Below are positions 26,206-33,431 of a DNA stretch of 64,000 nt, in pieces. This DNA is from Stieleria sp. JC731 (lineage in GTDB: Bacteria; Planctomycetota; Planctomycetia; Pirellulales; Pirellulaceae). The stretch is taken from NCBI RefSeq assembly GCF_020966635.1, contig NZ_JAJKFQ010000011.1, forward strand, positions 868,001-932,000. Direction: 5' to 3'. The stretch's first letter is position 1. Each line of letters begins with the position of its first letter. A program made the translations under genes and the position numbers. The notes under the pieces are model-generated. The model was not told where the DNA came from and made no database searches. It was given only the letters and a program-made list of their open reading frames with translations.

Positions 26206-27177
26206 TTAGTCCTGAATTGATCGACAACTCGTCAAGTATTCCCTGCCTTTGGCCGTCAACTGACGCTTACTCTGATCATCTTTCGAAAGCAAAGAAGTCC
26301 GCAGCAAAAACGGTTCAACAACTTGCGAAACAGTTCGTGCTGGTAGCCCCAACATCGATGAGATCACGTTCAAGCGGGCATTCCCGTCGCCCAGTATTTG
26401 GATGTACTTCTGCTCGGTCGGTCCAAGCCCCAAGTCACCGTGCAGTTGTTCCAGTTGGCAGGATCGTTTCAAGTGATGAGCGGTGATTGTGGTTTCGCCC
26501 TGACTGCGAGCGACACGACGGCAACTCTGGAGAAGTCTGAGTGCCAGACGTGGCGTTCCCCGTGATCGACTGGCGATCTTTGGCAATAATTCCTCGTGGA
26601 TCTCCCAGCCAAGGAATCGAGTTCGTTGAAGTAGAACGGTCGTCAATTCTTCGTTGGAATAGAACTCGAACCGCAGAACCAAACGACAGCGATCACGAAG
26701 TGGTTGAAGCAATCCGTATTCATCAGTTGTGCTCAACAACAACGTGAAGTCAGCGAGTGGGATTGTCTGTGGTGCTTTGCCGTTTTTCGAATTGAGAACA
26801 ATGCAACGCTTGTCCAAAGCCAGATACAAAGCTGTTTGGATAGAAATTGGAGTAAGATGCCCCTCATCGATATGGATAACGTCTTTGTCCTGAGCGCTGA
26901 GAAACAAAGCGTTCAAATCTGATGCGTGGCTGATCGTTTGCCCCAAGACTTCATGGAAACCGGTTGCCATCTCCTTTGCAATTACGGAAGCCAACTGGGA
27001 TTTCCCAAGGCCCGGACTGCCTACGAGCATTGCATGATCGAAACGGCGATTGTCAATCTGGCAAGCGTCGAGAGCGACAGAAACTTGATCGATAACACTT
27101 CGCTGCCCGATCAAGTGCGACAGGGACGACGGTGCAACATCGTTGACTTCGTTGGCAGGTTGTCCATTCATGTTCAT
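26206..27177 (-). CDS. RuvB-like AAA+ ATPase
   Basis: 323 aa from ATG 27177, with AAGAGG 4 nt before. Walker A is VGSPGLGKSQLA and Walker B is VIHIDEGH. The sensor-1 segment LLLSTTDEYGLLQPLRDRC with its Arg finger follows, and then sensor 2 SRGTPRLALRLLQ. The winged-helix end has LGPTEQKYIQIL. This is the arrangement of the Holliday-junction motor RuvB; RuvA and RuvC are not in the window. It probably serves processing of the element's DNA. Confidence 0.85.
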   Translation of the reverse strand: MNMNGQPANEVNDVAPSSLSHLIGQRSVIDQVSVALDACQIDNRRFDHAMLVGSPGLGKSQLASVIAKEMATGFHEVLGQTISHASDLNALFLSAQDKDVIHIDEGHLTPISIQTALYLALDKRCIVLNSKNGKAPQTIPLADFTLLLSTTDEYGLLQPLRDRCRLVLRFEFYSNEELTTVLLQRTRFLGWEIHEELLPKIASRSRGTPRLALRLLQSCRRVARSQGETTITAHHLKRSCQLEQLHGDLGLGPTEQKYIQILGDGNARLNVISSMLGLPARTVSQVVEPFLLRTSLLSKDDQSKRQLTAKGREYLTSCRSIQD

Positions 27178-27261
27178 GCCTCTTAGGTTTCGTCTTCGCA
27201 TTGAGATTGGATGTTCGTGTTGAAGCAAAGGGCCTCAATGTTCAACCACACAACAACCAAC

Positions 27262-27273
27262 AAGCGGGTGTTA
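27262..27273 (-). repeat. Conserved leader element, copy 9
   Basis: TAACACCCGCTT, continuing GTTGG. It lies 84 nt before ATG 27177 and about 70 nt after the upstream stop, with a terminator-like hairpin between. Confidence 0.9.
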
Positions 27274-27277
27274 AATA

Positions 27278-27319
27278 CAAAGAAGTGGGCAATTGGATCG
27301 TCGTGACCCAACTGCCCAT
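27278..27319 (-). terminator. Terminator-like hairpin after the ardC remnant
   Basis: On the minus strand TGGGCAGTTGG pairs with CCAATTGCCCA, with one G-U pair that is only allowed in minus-strand RNA. CTTCTTTG follows. The wobble supports transcription on the minus strand. Confidence 0.65.
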
Positions 27320-27344
27320 TGCAATTTTTGTAACGGCCTCGTGC

Positions 27345-28253
27345 CTACGCCGTTGCCTCTACCGGCTCAGGGGTACGAACAAACGACAATAAGTAGTCGT
27401 TGACTTTACTGGCCTGCGAACATGCCCTGAAAATCGCACGATTATCGTCTTTTAGGTTTTTGAGCCAACTCTTCAAGTACGCCCCTGACTGATCGATTCG
27501 CTCGCTGTTGGGGATGCCTAACTCGGCAGCAAGATAGCAGGCCGAGATCTCAGCGATGAGTTCGCCCATGGCGTACCCTTCGCCCTTTCGATTCTAGTTC
27601 AGTCGATGTTCTGGCTCAGACCAATTGGCCATCTCGTGGAAGGCCGTTTCGTAATAATCAGGACTGGAGTGAAACGACTCTTTCGAAGGCAAGACGATGA
27701 AATCGCCAGCGGGATTGTAATACGCCTGATTCCCACAACGAATGTCGGCACCGGTTGCGGCGATCAGTTCATCACCGGCCTCGAAGTTTTCAAACAACTT
27801 CGTCGGTTCTGGTTCTGACGGTCGGAGATGATCGAAGGGACCATCCACTTGGTCGAGATTGAAGACGCAAAAAGATTTGAGTATCCAAAACTTGTCTTCC
27901 TCTTCGCTCCCATCAGCGGCACGTTTCTTTTTTGTGACGGTGGCGGCGTAGCAAATCGTCGTGCCCCACTTGCCCGGCTTTACATTGTCAGGCCGACGTT
28001 TGACATGCCCATCGGTTTCCTTCCATTGCCGAAATGTGGCCCAAACTGAAGAAGTGAATCCGTGGCGTTGTGATGCCAGTTCCAAGATCAGGGGATTCAC
28101 GCCGCTATACGGCTTGCCTGAAACCAAGTTGCGATGTGGACCAGCGTTGGTTGTCCGCCACGGTTTTCGCCAAGGTGGCAATGCCCCTGACTCAAGAGCT
28201 TGAATGATCTGATTTGTGGTCTCAGTTCGAAGTTGTTCGCTTTTGCTCGCCAT
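27345..28253 (-). pseudogene. ardC: ArdC-like antirestriction protein, broken by an in-frame amber codon
   Basis: The N-terminal ssDNA-binding part (about 1-130) has IIQALESGALPPWRKPW and NLVSGKPYSGVNPLIL. The zincin part follows. A TAG at 27594-27596 interrupts one continuous frame: ...SEPEHRLN, stop, NRKGEGYAMGELIAEISACYLAAELGIPN. Related proteins have a Trp at about this point, so TGG to TAG is likely. The HExxH zinc motif reads HEMAN, with the second His replaced by Asn. Both lesions suggest lost peptidase activity; the N-terminal DNA-binding part (219 aa) may still be made. Confidence 0.85.
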
Positions 28254-28286
28254 CGTCGTTCTCCTGTGAGTGAGTTAACGACTGAC

Positions 28287-28298
28287 AAGCGGGTGTTA
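28287..28298 (-). repeat. Conserved leader element, copy 10
   Basis: TAACACCCGCTT, continuing GTCA. It lies 33 nt before ATG 28253 and 64 nt after the stop of the AlbA_2 gene. It is the boundary between array and defence core. Confidence 0.9.
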
Positions 28299-28362
28299 TA
28301 ACGCTGGTGAACGTATCACGGATTCGTTCTTCTTCTGCTTCGACTTAAGTAACTACTCCATC

Positions 28363-29697
28363 TCAGTATTGCCGGTGCTTGAACCGGTCTACCCAGTCCT
28401 CCATTGTATCCAGCGTTGTCATCGTATCAGGGAAGATGTCGCTGAATCTTTTCATTGCTTGGGCTGCCAATTCTTCCCACGTTGCTCGAAATTCTTCGAC
28501 GCTCAACAGCTTCGTAAAAGTGAACTGGTTTGCTCGGCATTCTGGGGTCATGTCACGGTTGATATTGCCGTCCGTTGTTACCAAATGTCGCCCGTTAATT
28601 GATGTTGCCCGTACTTGGACTGAAACTCGCTCGCCAACACCGTACTCACCGACGAATCGCTCTGCGAATGCGAAGAACTCGGCAATGGTGAGCAGCGAGG
28701 GTTTTACATCGAGCCACTTTCCGGGGGGCAAGATTGGTTCACTTCGCTGCCCAGACAGGTCTCGCCAAGGACATTCAAATTCTCGTTCGTTCTCGTAGTA
28801 CGGTCGAAGTAGTATGAATTGACCAGAGGTTGTTAACCCCCACGTTTCCCGGTAGGTGTCGTTACATAGGCCCCAGTCTCTCATGTGTGTGCCGGTTCGG
28901 CTCGGCGGGAAGTCTGACCGCAAGCGGACTTGGTTCCTTCGAATTCTCTCTTCGAGTTCTTGTGCGTCGTCGTCAAACAACTGCTGATTGAAATTGCTTG
29001 GCCGAATGCTCAGCACCCAAACGCCTTTCTCCGTGGCTTTAATGTACGCTTCACCGAGATCCGCTGTGACGGTTGAAAGCTCTTCTTCGAACTGCTCATC
29101 AGATGACTTGCTCGCTATCAACGGGTTGCCAGAGAGCATCGAATTGAACATAGCCAGCATCTCCTGGCCACGTTTTGCTGTTGCCAATCCAATTACAGTT
29201 CGAAGCTCTTCAATTGTTCCCAATGGAGCCGATTCTGCGTTGGCGGTGCGAACATAGATGGTCTTCTCCCGCAGCAGCAGCTTCTTGGCATTAGCTGGGT
29301 CTTGGAAAGTCTTTGTGCAAAGGTGTGGAACATCTGAAAACTCATCAATTGTGATGATGACAAACTTCTTATTCGTATGACGATGCGTGTGGCAGACGAG
29401 CCCGATGGGCGGCGAGAATCGGTTGTTGACCCATGTTGCGACTTTGGTTGTCTCGAAGGATGCTGACTGTTGATCCGACACCCCATCGAGAGCGAACGAA
29501 CCATCGTCACTCTCAGACTTCCCGATGACAATTACGCCCCCATCTTTAGAATTCGCAAATGCAGCGATGTCTTTAGCGAGTCCTGCTGATTCAACCCCGC
29601 CGTCCCAGCCCATTGGTCCCTTGGCATCAATCTTGTCACTTTCTCCCGTTTCCAAGATGTAGCGGTCGAGTTCGGGATTCATTGCTTCATCTGCCAT
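28363..29697 (-). CDS. AlbA_2 (Schlafen-like) domain protein, last gene of the Argonaute operon
   Basis: 444 aa from ATG 29697, overlapping the hydrolase stop by 11 nt. The N-terminal AlbA_2 domain (about 15-165) includes ESDKIDAKGPMGWDGG, LAKDIAAFANSKDGGVIVIG and KTIYVRTANAESAPLG. The remaining 280 residues are unassigned. Family members bind nucleic acid, and some Schlafen proteins cleave tRNA. Its position suggests it is an added part of the short-Argonaute system. Confidence 0.75.
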   Translation of the reverse strand: MADEAMNPELDRYILETGESDKIDAKGPMGWDGGVESAGLAKDIAAFANSKDGGVIVIGKSESDDGSFALDGVSDQQSASFETTKVATWVNNRFSPPIGLVCHTHRHTNKKFVIITIDEFSDVPHLCTKTFQDPANAKKLLLREKTIYVRTANAESAPLGTIEELRTVIGLATAKRGQEMLAMFNSMLSGNPLIASKSSDEQFEEELSTVTADLGEAYIKATEKGVWVLSIRPSNFNQQLFDDDAQELEERIRRNQVRLRSDFPPSRTGTHMRDWGLCNDTYRETWGLTTSGQFILLRPYYENEREFECPWRDLSGQRSEPILPPGKWLDVKPSLLTIAEFFAFAERFVGEYGVGERVSVQVRATSINGRHLVTTDGNINRDMTPECRANQFTFTKLLSVEEFRATWEELAAQAMKRFSDIFPDTMTTLDTMEDWVDRFKHRQY

Positions 29698-30163
29698 TGT
29701 TCGCTCCGATTTTGGAACATGCTTCCAACATTGACTGAAGTGGCTTTGGATCGGCGAGGCGGTGATCGTTTCCGACTTCAATGATCGTCTCCGGTGGGAG
29801 TCCGCTGTTGGCGACAAGTTCTTCCGAATCAGCGAACGGGATCACATCATCTTGGCGTGAATGGAGAATGATCGTGTTCTTTTTCACTGTCGTTGCTTTG
29901 CCCCAATTCTTCCACGCAGGGCACAGCAAGACCAATGGTGTCTCGACGCTGTTCATATTGACTGCGACTGCACCGCCACGGGAAGAGCCGACAATCACAT
30001 CGGGCTGATGCTCATCGTATTCTGTTTGGGCCGTGCGAACGGCGAGATCAAAATCGTCGTCATCGAGCGCTGGGTTGATAACTTCGTGTCCAGCGTTCTT
30101 CAGGTAGGTTGGCTTGACCCCGCCGACAACGCTGTGCCAACCGTGGAGAAAGAGGAGCTTCAT
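29687..30163 (-). CDS. Alpha/beta hydrolase, coupled to the Argonaute gene
   Basis: 158 aa. The N-terminal strand and oxyanion region are KLLFLHGWHSVVGG, the nucleophile elbow is VIVGSSRGGAVAV (Ser), the acid is in HSRQDDVIPFADS, and the His is in GNDHRLADP. The complete triad predicts an active serine hydrolase (esterase/thioesterase-like, cytoplasmic). ATG 30163 is 2 nt after the Argonaute stop; the stop overlaps the AlbA_2 start. Confidence 0.8.
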   Translation of the reverse strand: MKLLFLHGWHSVVGGVKPTYLKNAGHEVINPALDDDDFDLAVRTAQTEYDEHQPDVIVGSSRGGAVAVNMNSVETPLVLLCPAWKNWGKATTVKKNTIILHSRQDDVIPFADSEELVANSGLPPETIIEVGNDHRLADPKPLQSMLEACSKIGANNGR

Positions 30164-30165
30164 TG

Positions 30166-31608
30166 CTACATGTAGAACTTGTACTTCGCCTTCGGTGTTT
30201 CGTTCTCTGGAATCTCACGCAGGATATCTCCAACCAAGCGGGAAAAACGCAAAGTGATTGGCATCAGCCCAAACATGTTGGCTGAGTTCCAGTTCATCTT
30301 CGTCAAGGCCAAGACTTCCCGAAGCAGTTCTGTTCTCGCCGTATCTCCAACATGGTCTGCAATTTGAATTGGGGATGGGACGTGGCCATGAGGATAACCC
30401 TTTCCCTTCATGTACCCGCTTGTGTAGCAATACGACAGGTCGCCGACGTGAAACACGGTGCCACGCATGGGAGGATATTGGCCTGTCCGCAGCAGCCTCG
30501 ATTCACTTGTAGGGCACAATGAAACAAGATCAAACCGACTGACTTGCTTGAGTGCGTCTTGGAATCCTCGTTGTTCTTCCGGCTCGAATCGAGATGTTTT
30601 GTGAATGACAACTCGTTGCGGAAGACGCTGTTCATTCTCAAGCTTGTATTGATCCAAAACCATTTCGATCAAGTCCTTAGCTTGATCTTCTGGTAGGTGA
30701 GGAGACTTGCCGTATTTCTTCTCGTCCCACTTGAACTTGTGACCTCGCAATACAAGTCCTTGGCCGTTCTCATCGAATGCCTGCACGACGCTTGTTCGCA
30801 AAGACGAGGAATCACCTAATGGTCGAAAGAAGCTGATTCCAATGTAACAAGTGCCCGGTGTCAGTTCGCTCGGCCCCCATGGCAAGCCTTCCACCTTGAA
30901 ATACATCCCGGTAAACAAATTCCACGCTATCTGCGCCGGATGGACGGTTGTTTCGTCCGTGCCAAAAGTGTCGATTGTCTTTTCGAGGATGATTTGTGTC
31001 GGTACGCCAAACGACATTGCAACTGCTTTGATCGAACGCCGAAGATTTCGGTAGATCTTTCCCACACCCTTCTCAGAAAACTCCACGCTTCTGCATTTCC
31101 TAAAAAGCTCATCTGGAAGTGCAATCACAACATAGTCGGTTGGACGATCTCTCTCCGATGCAAGGTAGAGTTTTTGCTTGAGGACACTGAGCAACGTGTC
31201 AAACTTCTCTCGTTTCAGGCGTGGTGACAATATTTGATCGTATTCGTGCTGACGGATGACCTCAGACGCATCGAGGTCAAGGTTGCATCGGAATCCCATT
31301 TCCGAGGTGCAACCCGGAAATGGATGATAGTCTTCGTTACCATCGATTCCTTTGCAGCATGTCTCGTAGAACCTCTGAGCCTTTGCAACCGTTTCACTTG
31401 TACCGATGAAACCGACGTGAATCTCCGACTTATGCCGTGATGTTCCGAGAGATCGAGGGCCAAACAGCGGTATTCCCACTTTGGGATCGTACTCTATCTG
31501 GCCGTCGCCAAAACGAAGTCCCGGTTCTGCAATCCACTCAGTTTCGGTTTTAGGGTGCGAAAGTGTTAGTGGGAGAAGCTTAGTTGGTCGCTGAGTCGTC
31601 GATGTCAT
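30166..31608 (-). CDS. Short prokaryotic Argonaute (MID-PIWI)
   Basis: 480 aa from ATG 31608, which overlaps the HNH-APAZ stop by 29 nt. No N, PAZ or linker domains. The MID part includes RNLRRSIKAVAMSFGVPTQI. The PIWI part includes PAQIAWNLFTGMYFKVEG, TCYIGISFF (Ser where slicing Argonautes have Asp), VVIHKTSRF and LTKMNWNSANMFG near the C-terminus. A catalytically dead PIWI is usual for short pAgos, which use a small guide RNA to detect invader nucleic acid and trigger a partner effector. Confidence 0.92.
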   Translation of the reverse strand: MTSTTQRPTKLLPLTLSHPKTETEWIAEPGLRFGDGQIEYDPKVGIPLFGPRSLGTSRHKSEIHVGFIGTSETVAKAQRFYETCCKGIDGNEDYHPFPGCTSEMGFRCNLDLDASEVIRQHEYDQILSPRLKREKFDTLLSVLKQKLYLASERDRPTDYVVIALPDELFRKCRSVEFSEKGVGKIYRNLRRSIKAVAMSFGVPTQIILEKTIDTFGTDETTVHPAQIAWNLFTGMYFKVEGLPWGPSELTPGTCYIGISFFRPLGDSSSLRTSVVQAFDENGQGLVLRGHKFKWDEKKYGKSPHLPEDQAKDLIEMVLDQYKLENEQRLPQRVVIHKTSRFEPEEQRGFQDALKQVSRFDLVSLCPTSESRLLRTGQYPPMRGTVFHVGDLSYCYTSGYMKGKGYPHGHVPSPIQIADHVGDTARTELLREVLALTKMNWNSANMFGLMPITLRFSRLVGDILREIPENETPKAKYKFYM

Positions 31609-32908
31609 CGAACCCTCCTCCGTCGAATTCGTCATCGTCCCAGTCGAAATCATCTTCGCCAGAGTCGAATTTGCTCAGGTGCGTAAGTGTGAATAGATCC
31701 TCCTCGTAGCTCACGTTCTTGAATTCCTTCGTGTCACCGGGAATACCCGGCCAAGTAACATCAAACGAAATGAACTCTGTCGAGATCACGGCTGCCTGAC
31801 TTCCAAAGTCCAACGCAAAACGAGGCGATCCGTTTGATAGAAAGTCTCGCCAAAAATTTACTTCGCTCAGGTATTTGTCATTAAACATATTCGCCTTAAG
31901 GCGAGTCACCTTCCGGCCAATCTTCTCCGCTGGGAGCGGAATGGTTCCATCAATCGTCAGGTGGCGTTCTGGCCGAATGCTAAGACACCATTGGTCATTT
32001 GCCATTCGATGAAAACGTAGTCCTGCTGCGAGATGCCACCAAAAACCTTTTCCTTCGCCCGTCTTTCGGTACTTCTCCTCCCAAGCAACTCCTCGATTTT
32101 CAGTTGACTTGTTCAATGGTCGATAGTCGACAGAGCGTTCCACGCCTGCTTTCAAAACCGGGAAAAAGAAGCGTTTGTGAGTCGGGTCATATTGTAGGCC
32201 GAGCCTTGCCGTGTACTTATACAGAGCACGGTTCAATAGCGTGATGAATCGTCTGTTCCCTTCAGCGGTAGACCAGAACCTCTTCGATTGAAACTTCTTT
32301 GTTTGTTCCGGTTCCACCACGCAGGAAAAAGGGCCTTTGGGATCTCGGAGATCTGTGAACGAAAACAGCGTGCGTTCTCGGATTAGGAACCGAATTATCT
32401 CCTCGGACTCCTTCGGATAGTCGATCAGGGACTTTACCTTCTTGTCCTGACGATCTCCAAAATCGCATGGAGCGGCAAACACAGCCATTGGTAAGTGTGT
32501 GACCGGAAGCAACGAGCTATAGATAGTTTCGTCAACCATCACGGGTGCTTCCGTGTGTGGCGAAATGGGAGTTAGTCCAGCGACTTTTGCTTCGTGTTCC
32601 TGCTTAATGCGTTGCAGGACTGGGACACTGTATGTCCTCGGCTGTTTGTCAACTTTGTCGTGACAGTTCTGGCACAGCAGGAGGATATTGCCATGCTTGT
32701 CTCGGTCCTCCTCGGACATCTCGACATCGCCTCTCGGTCCTTGACGGCTCTGGCCGACGATGTGTGCCCGCTCGCCGATGAAGGCGGCTTCGTCTGCTTC
32801 ATTGCCCGGTTCCACTAGCTGTTTGTCGCATCCCGGCATTGCACAAACGCCACCAGAGCGAGCAAGCACAATTTTCCATTCTTTATCGGGAATCGCCTTC
32901 CGTGCCAT
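31580..32908 (-). CDS. HNH nuclease-APAZ effector of short Argonaute
   Basis: 442 aa. The N-terminal HNH domain has Cys22/Cys27 and Cys79/Cys82 for zinc, the AHIVG motif (His49), Asn74 and His83. An APAZ-type region (about 130-410) follows, with SLLPVTHLPMAVFAAPC, TAEGNRRFITLLNRALY and GFWWHLAAGLRFHRM. The tail is very acidic. APAZ pairs with short pAgos; HNH-APAZ partners have been described under names such as SPARHA. The expected outcome is unspecific DNA cleavage and abortive infection. Confidence 0.88.
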   Translation of the reverse strand: MARKAIPDKEWKIVLARSGGVCAMPGCDKQLVEPGNEADEAAFIGERAHIVGQSRQGPRGDVEMSEEDRDKHGNILLLCQNCHDKVDKQPRTYSVPVLQRIKQEHEAKVAGLTPISPHTEAPVMVDETIYSSLLPVTHLPMAVFAAPCDFGDRQDKKVKSLIDYPKESEEIIRFLIRERTLFSFTDLRDPKGPFSCVVEPEQTKKFQSKRFWSTAEGNRRFITLLNRALYKYTARLGLQYDPTHKRFFFPVLKAGVERSVDYRPLNKSTENRGVAWEEKYRKTGEGKGFWWHLAAGLRFHRMANDQWCLSIRPERHLTIDGTIPLPAEKIGRKVTRLKANMFNDKYLSEVNFWRDFLSNGSPRFALDFGSQAAVISTEFISFDVTWPGIPGDTKEFKNVSYEEDLFTLTHLSKFDSGEDDFDWDDDEFDGGGFDDIDDSATN

Positions 32909-32964
32909 TGAACTACTCCGTCAGAATGAGGCTAGATTGAGTTTTTGATTACACTGAATGGCGT

Positions 32965-33291
32965 TCATCGGGCACCCGCCTTTGTCAAGAGCTTGCTCAT
33001 GGCTCGGTCATCCAAGGAGGCAAATTGTCGAAAAGCTTCTGGGTTTTCCCTGATCCTTTTTCTGAGACCTTCTGGAACTTTATCTGCCAGCAGAAGCAAT
33101 TCGTCCTCGTCAGCCTCCAGTTCATCCGCAAGCTTTCGAATGAATTTTGCACTTGGGTAATCGCCAAAGTGCAGTCGTTCGTTCTCGACCTTCGAGATGT
33201 AGGACACACTCACATCGAGTCGATCTGCTAGTTCCTTTTGCGTCCACTCTCGCTTCTCACGAAGCTGCTTTACACGAAAACCAAACTGCAT
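32965..33291 (-). CDS. XRE-family regulator of the Argonaute operon
   Basis: 108 aa from ATG 33291 with GGAGCGGAAG upstream. The HTH is WTQKELADRLDVSVSYISKVE. The C-terminus (DELLLLADKVPEGLRKRI) is typical of standalone XRE regulators beside defence genes. It is the first gene of the minus-strand operon, 56 nt before the HNH-APAZ start, and probably represses its own promoter. Confidence 0.85.
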   Translation of the reverse strand: MQFGFRVKQLREKREWTQKELADRLDVSVSYISKVENERLHFGDYPSAKFIRKLADELEADEDELLLLADKVPEGLRKRIRENPEAFRQFASLDDRAMSKLLTKAGAR

Positions 33292-33349
33292 CTTCCGCTC
33301 CTGCCGGACTTGGCTTGCACACGCCCCCGATTGATGGGTCACACCCTAG

Positions 33350-33378
33350 ATCGTATGCTGGTGATACTTTTTGGTCAA
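33350..33378 (-). promoter_or_regulatory. Putative promoter of the XRE/HNH-APAZ/Argonaute operon
   Basis: On the minus strand TTGACC (33373-33378), 17 nt, TACGAT (33350-33355). An imperfect inverted repeat GGTCAAT...GATTGAGCC overlaps the -35 and could be the XRE operator. It is in the 140-bp divergent region with the NACHT gene. Confidence 0.5.
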
Positions 33379-33431
33379 TTAGCGGATTGAGCCGCAACGA
33401 CCTGTCGCTGTCGAAATGAGGAACATCCAGC

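Noticed and set aside
20990..28300. Array as a CRISPR
   Set aside because: The repeated unit is only 12-13 bp, spacing is gene-sized and irregular, and no cas genes were seen.
20990..28300. Array as a classical integron with attC sites
   Set aside because: No GTTRRRY partner inverted to TAACACCC within 60-130 bp at the junctions I read, and the nearby recombinase lacks the IntI insert. An unusual relative is kept as a hypothesis only.
30410..30423. Element half ACCCGCTTG on the plus strand
   Set aside because: Only nine bases match; it lies inside the Argonaute gene and in the opposite orientation.
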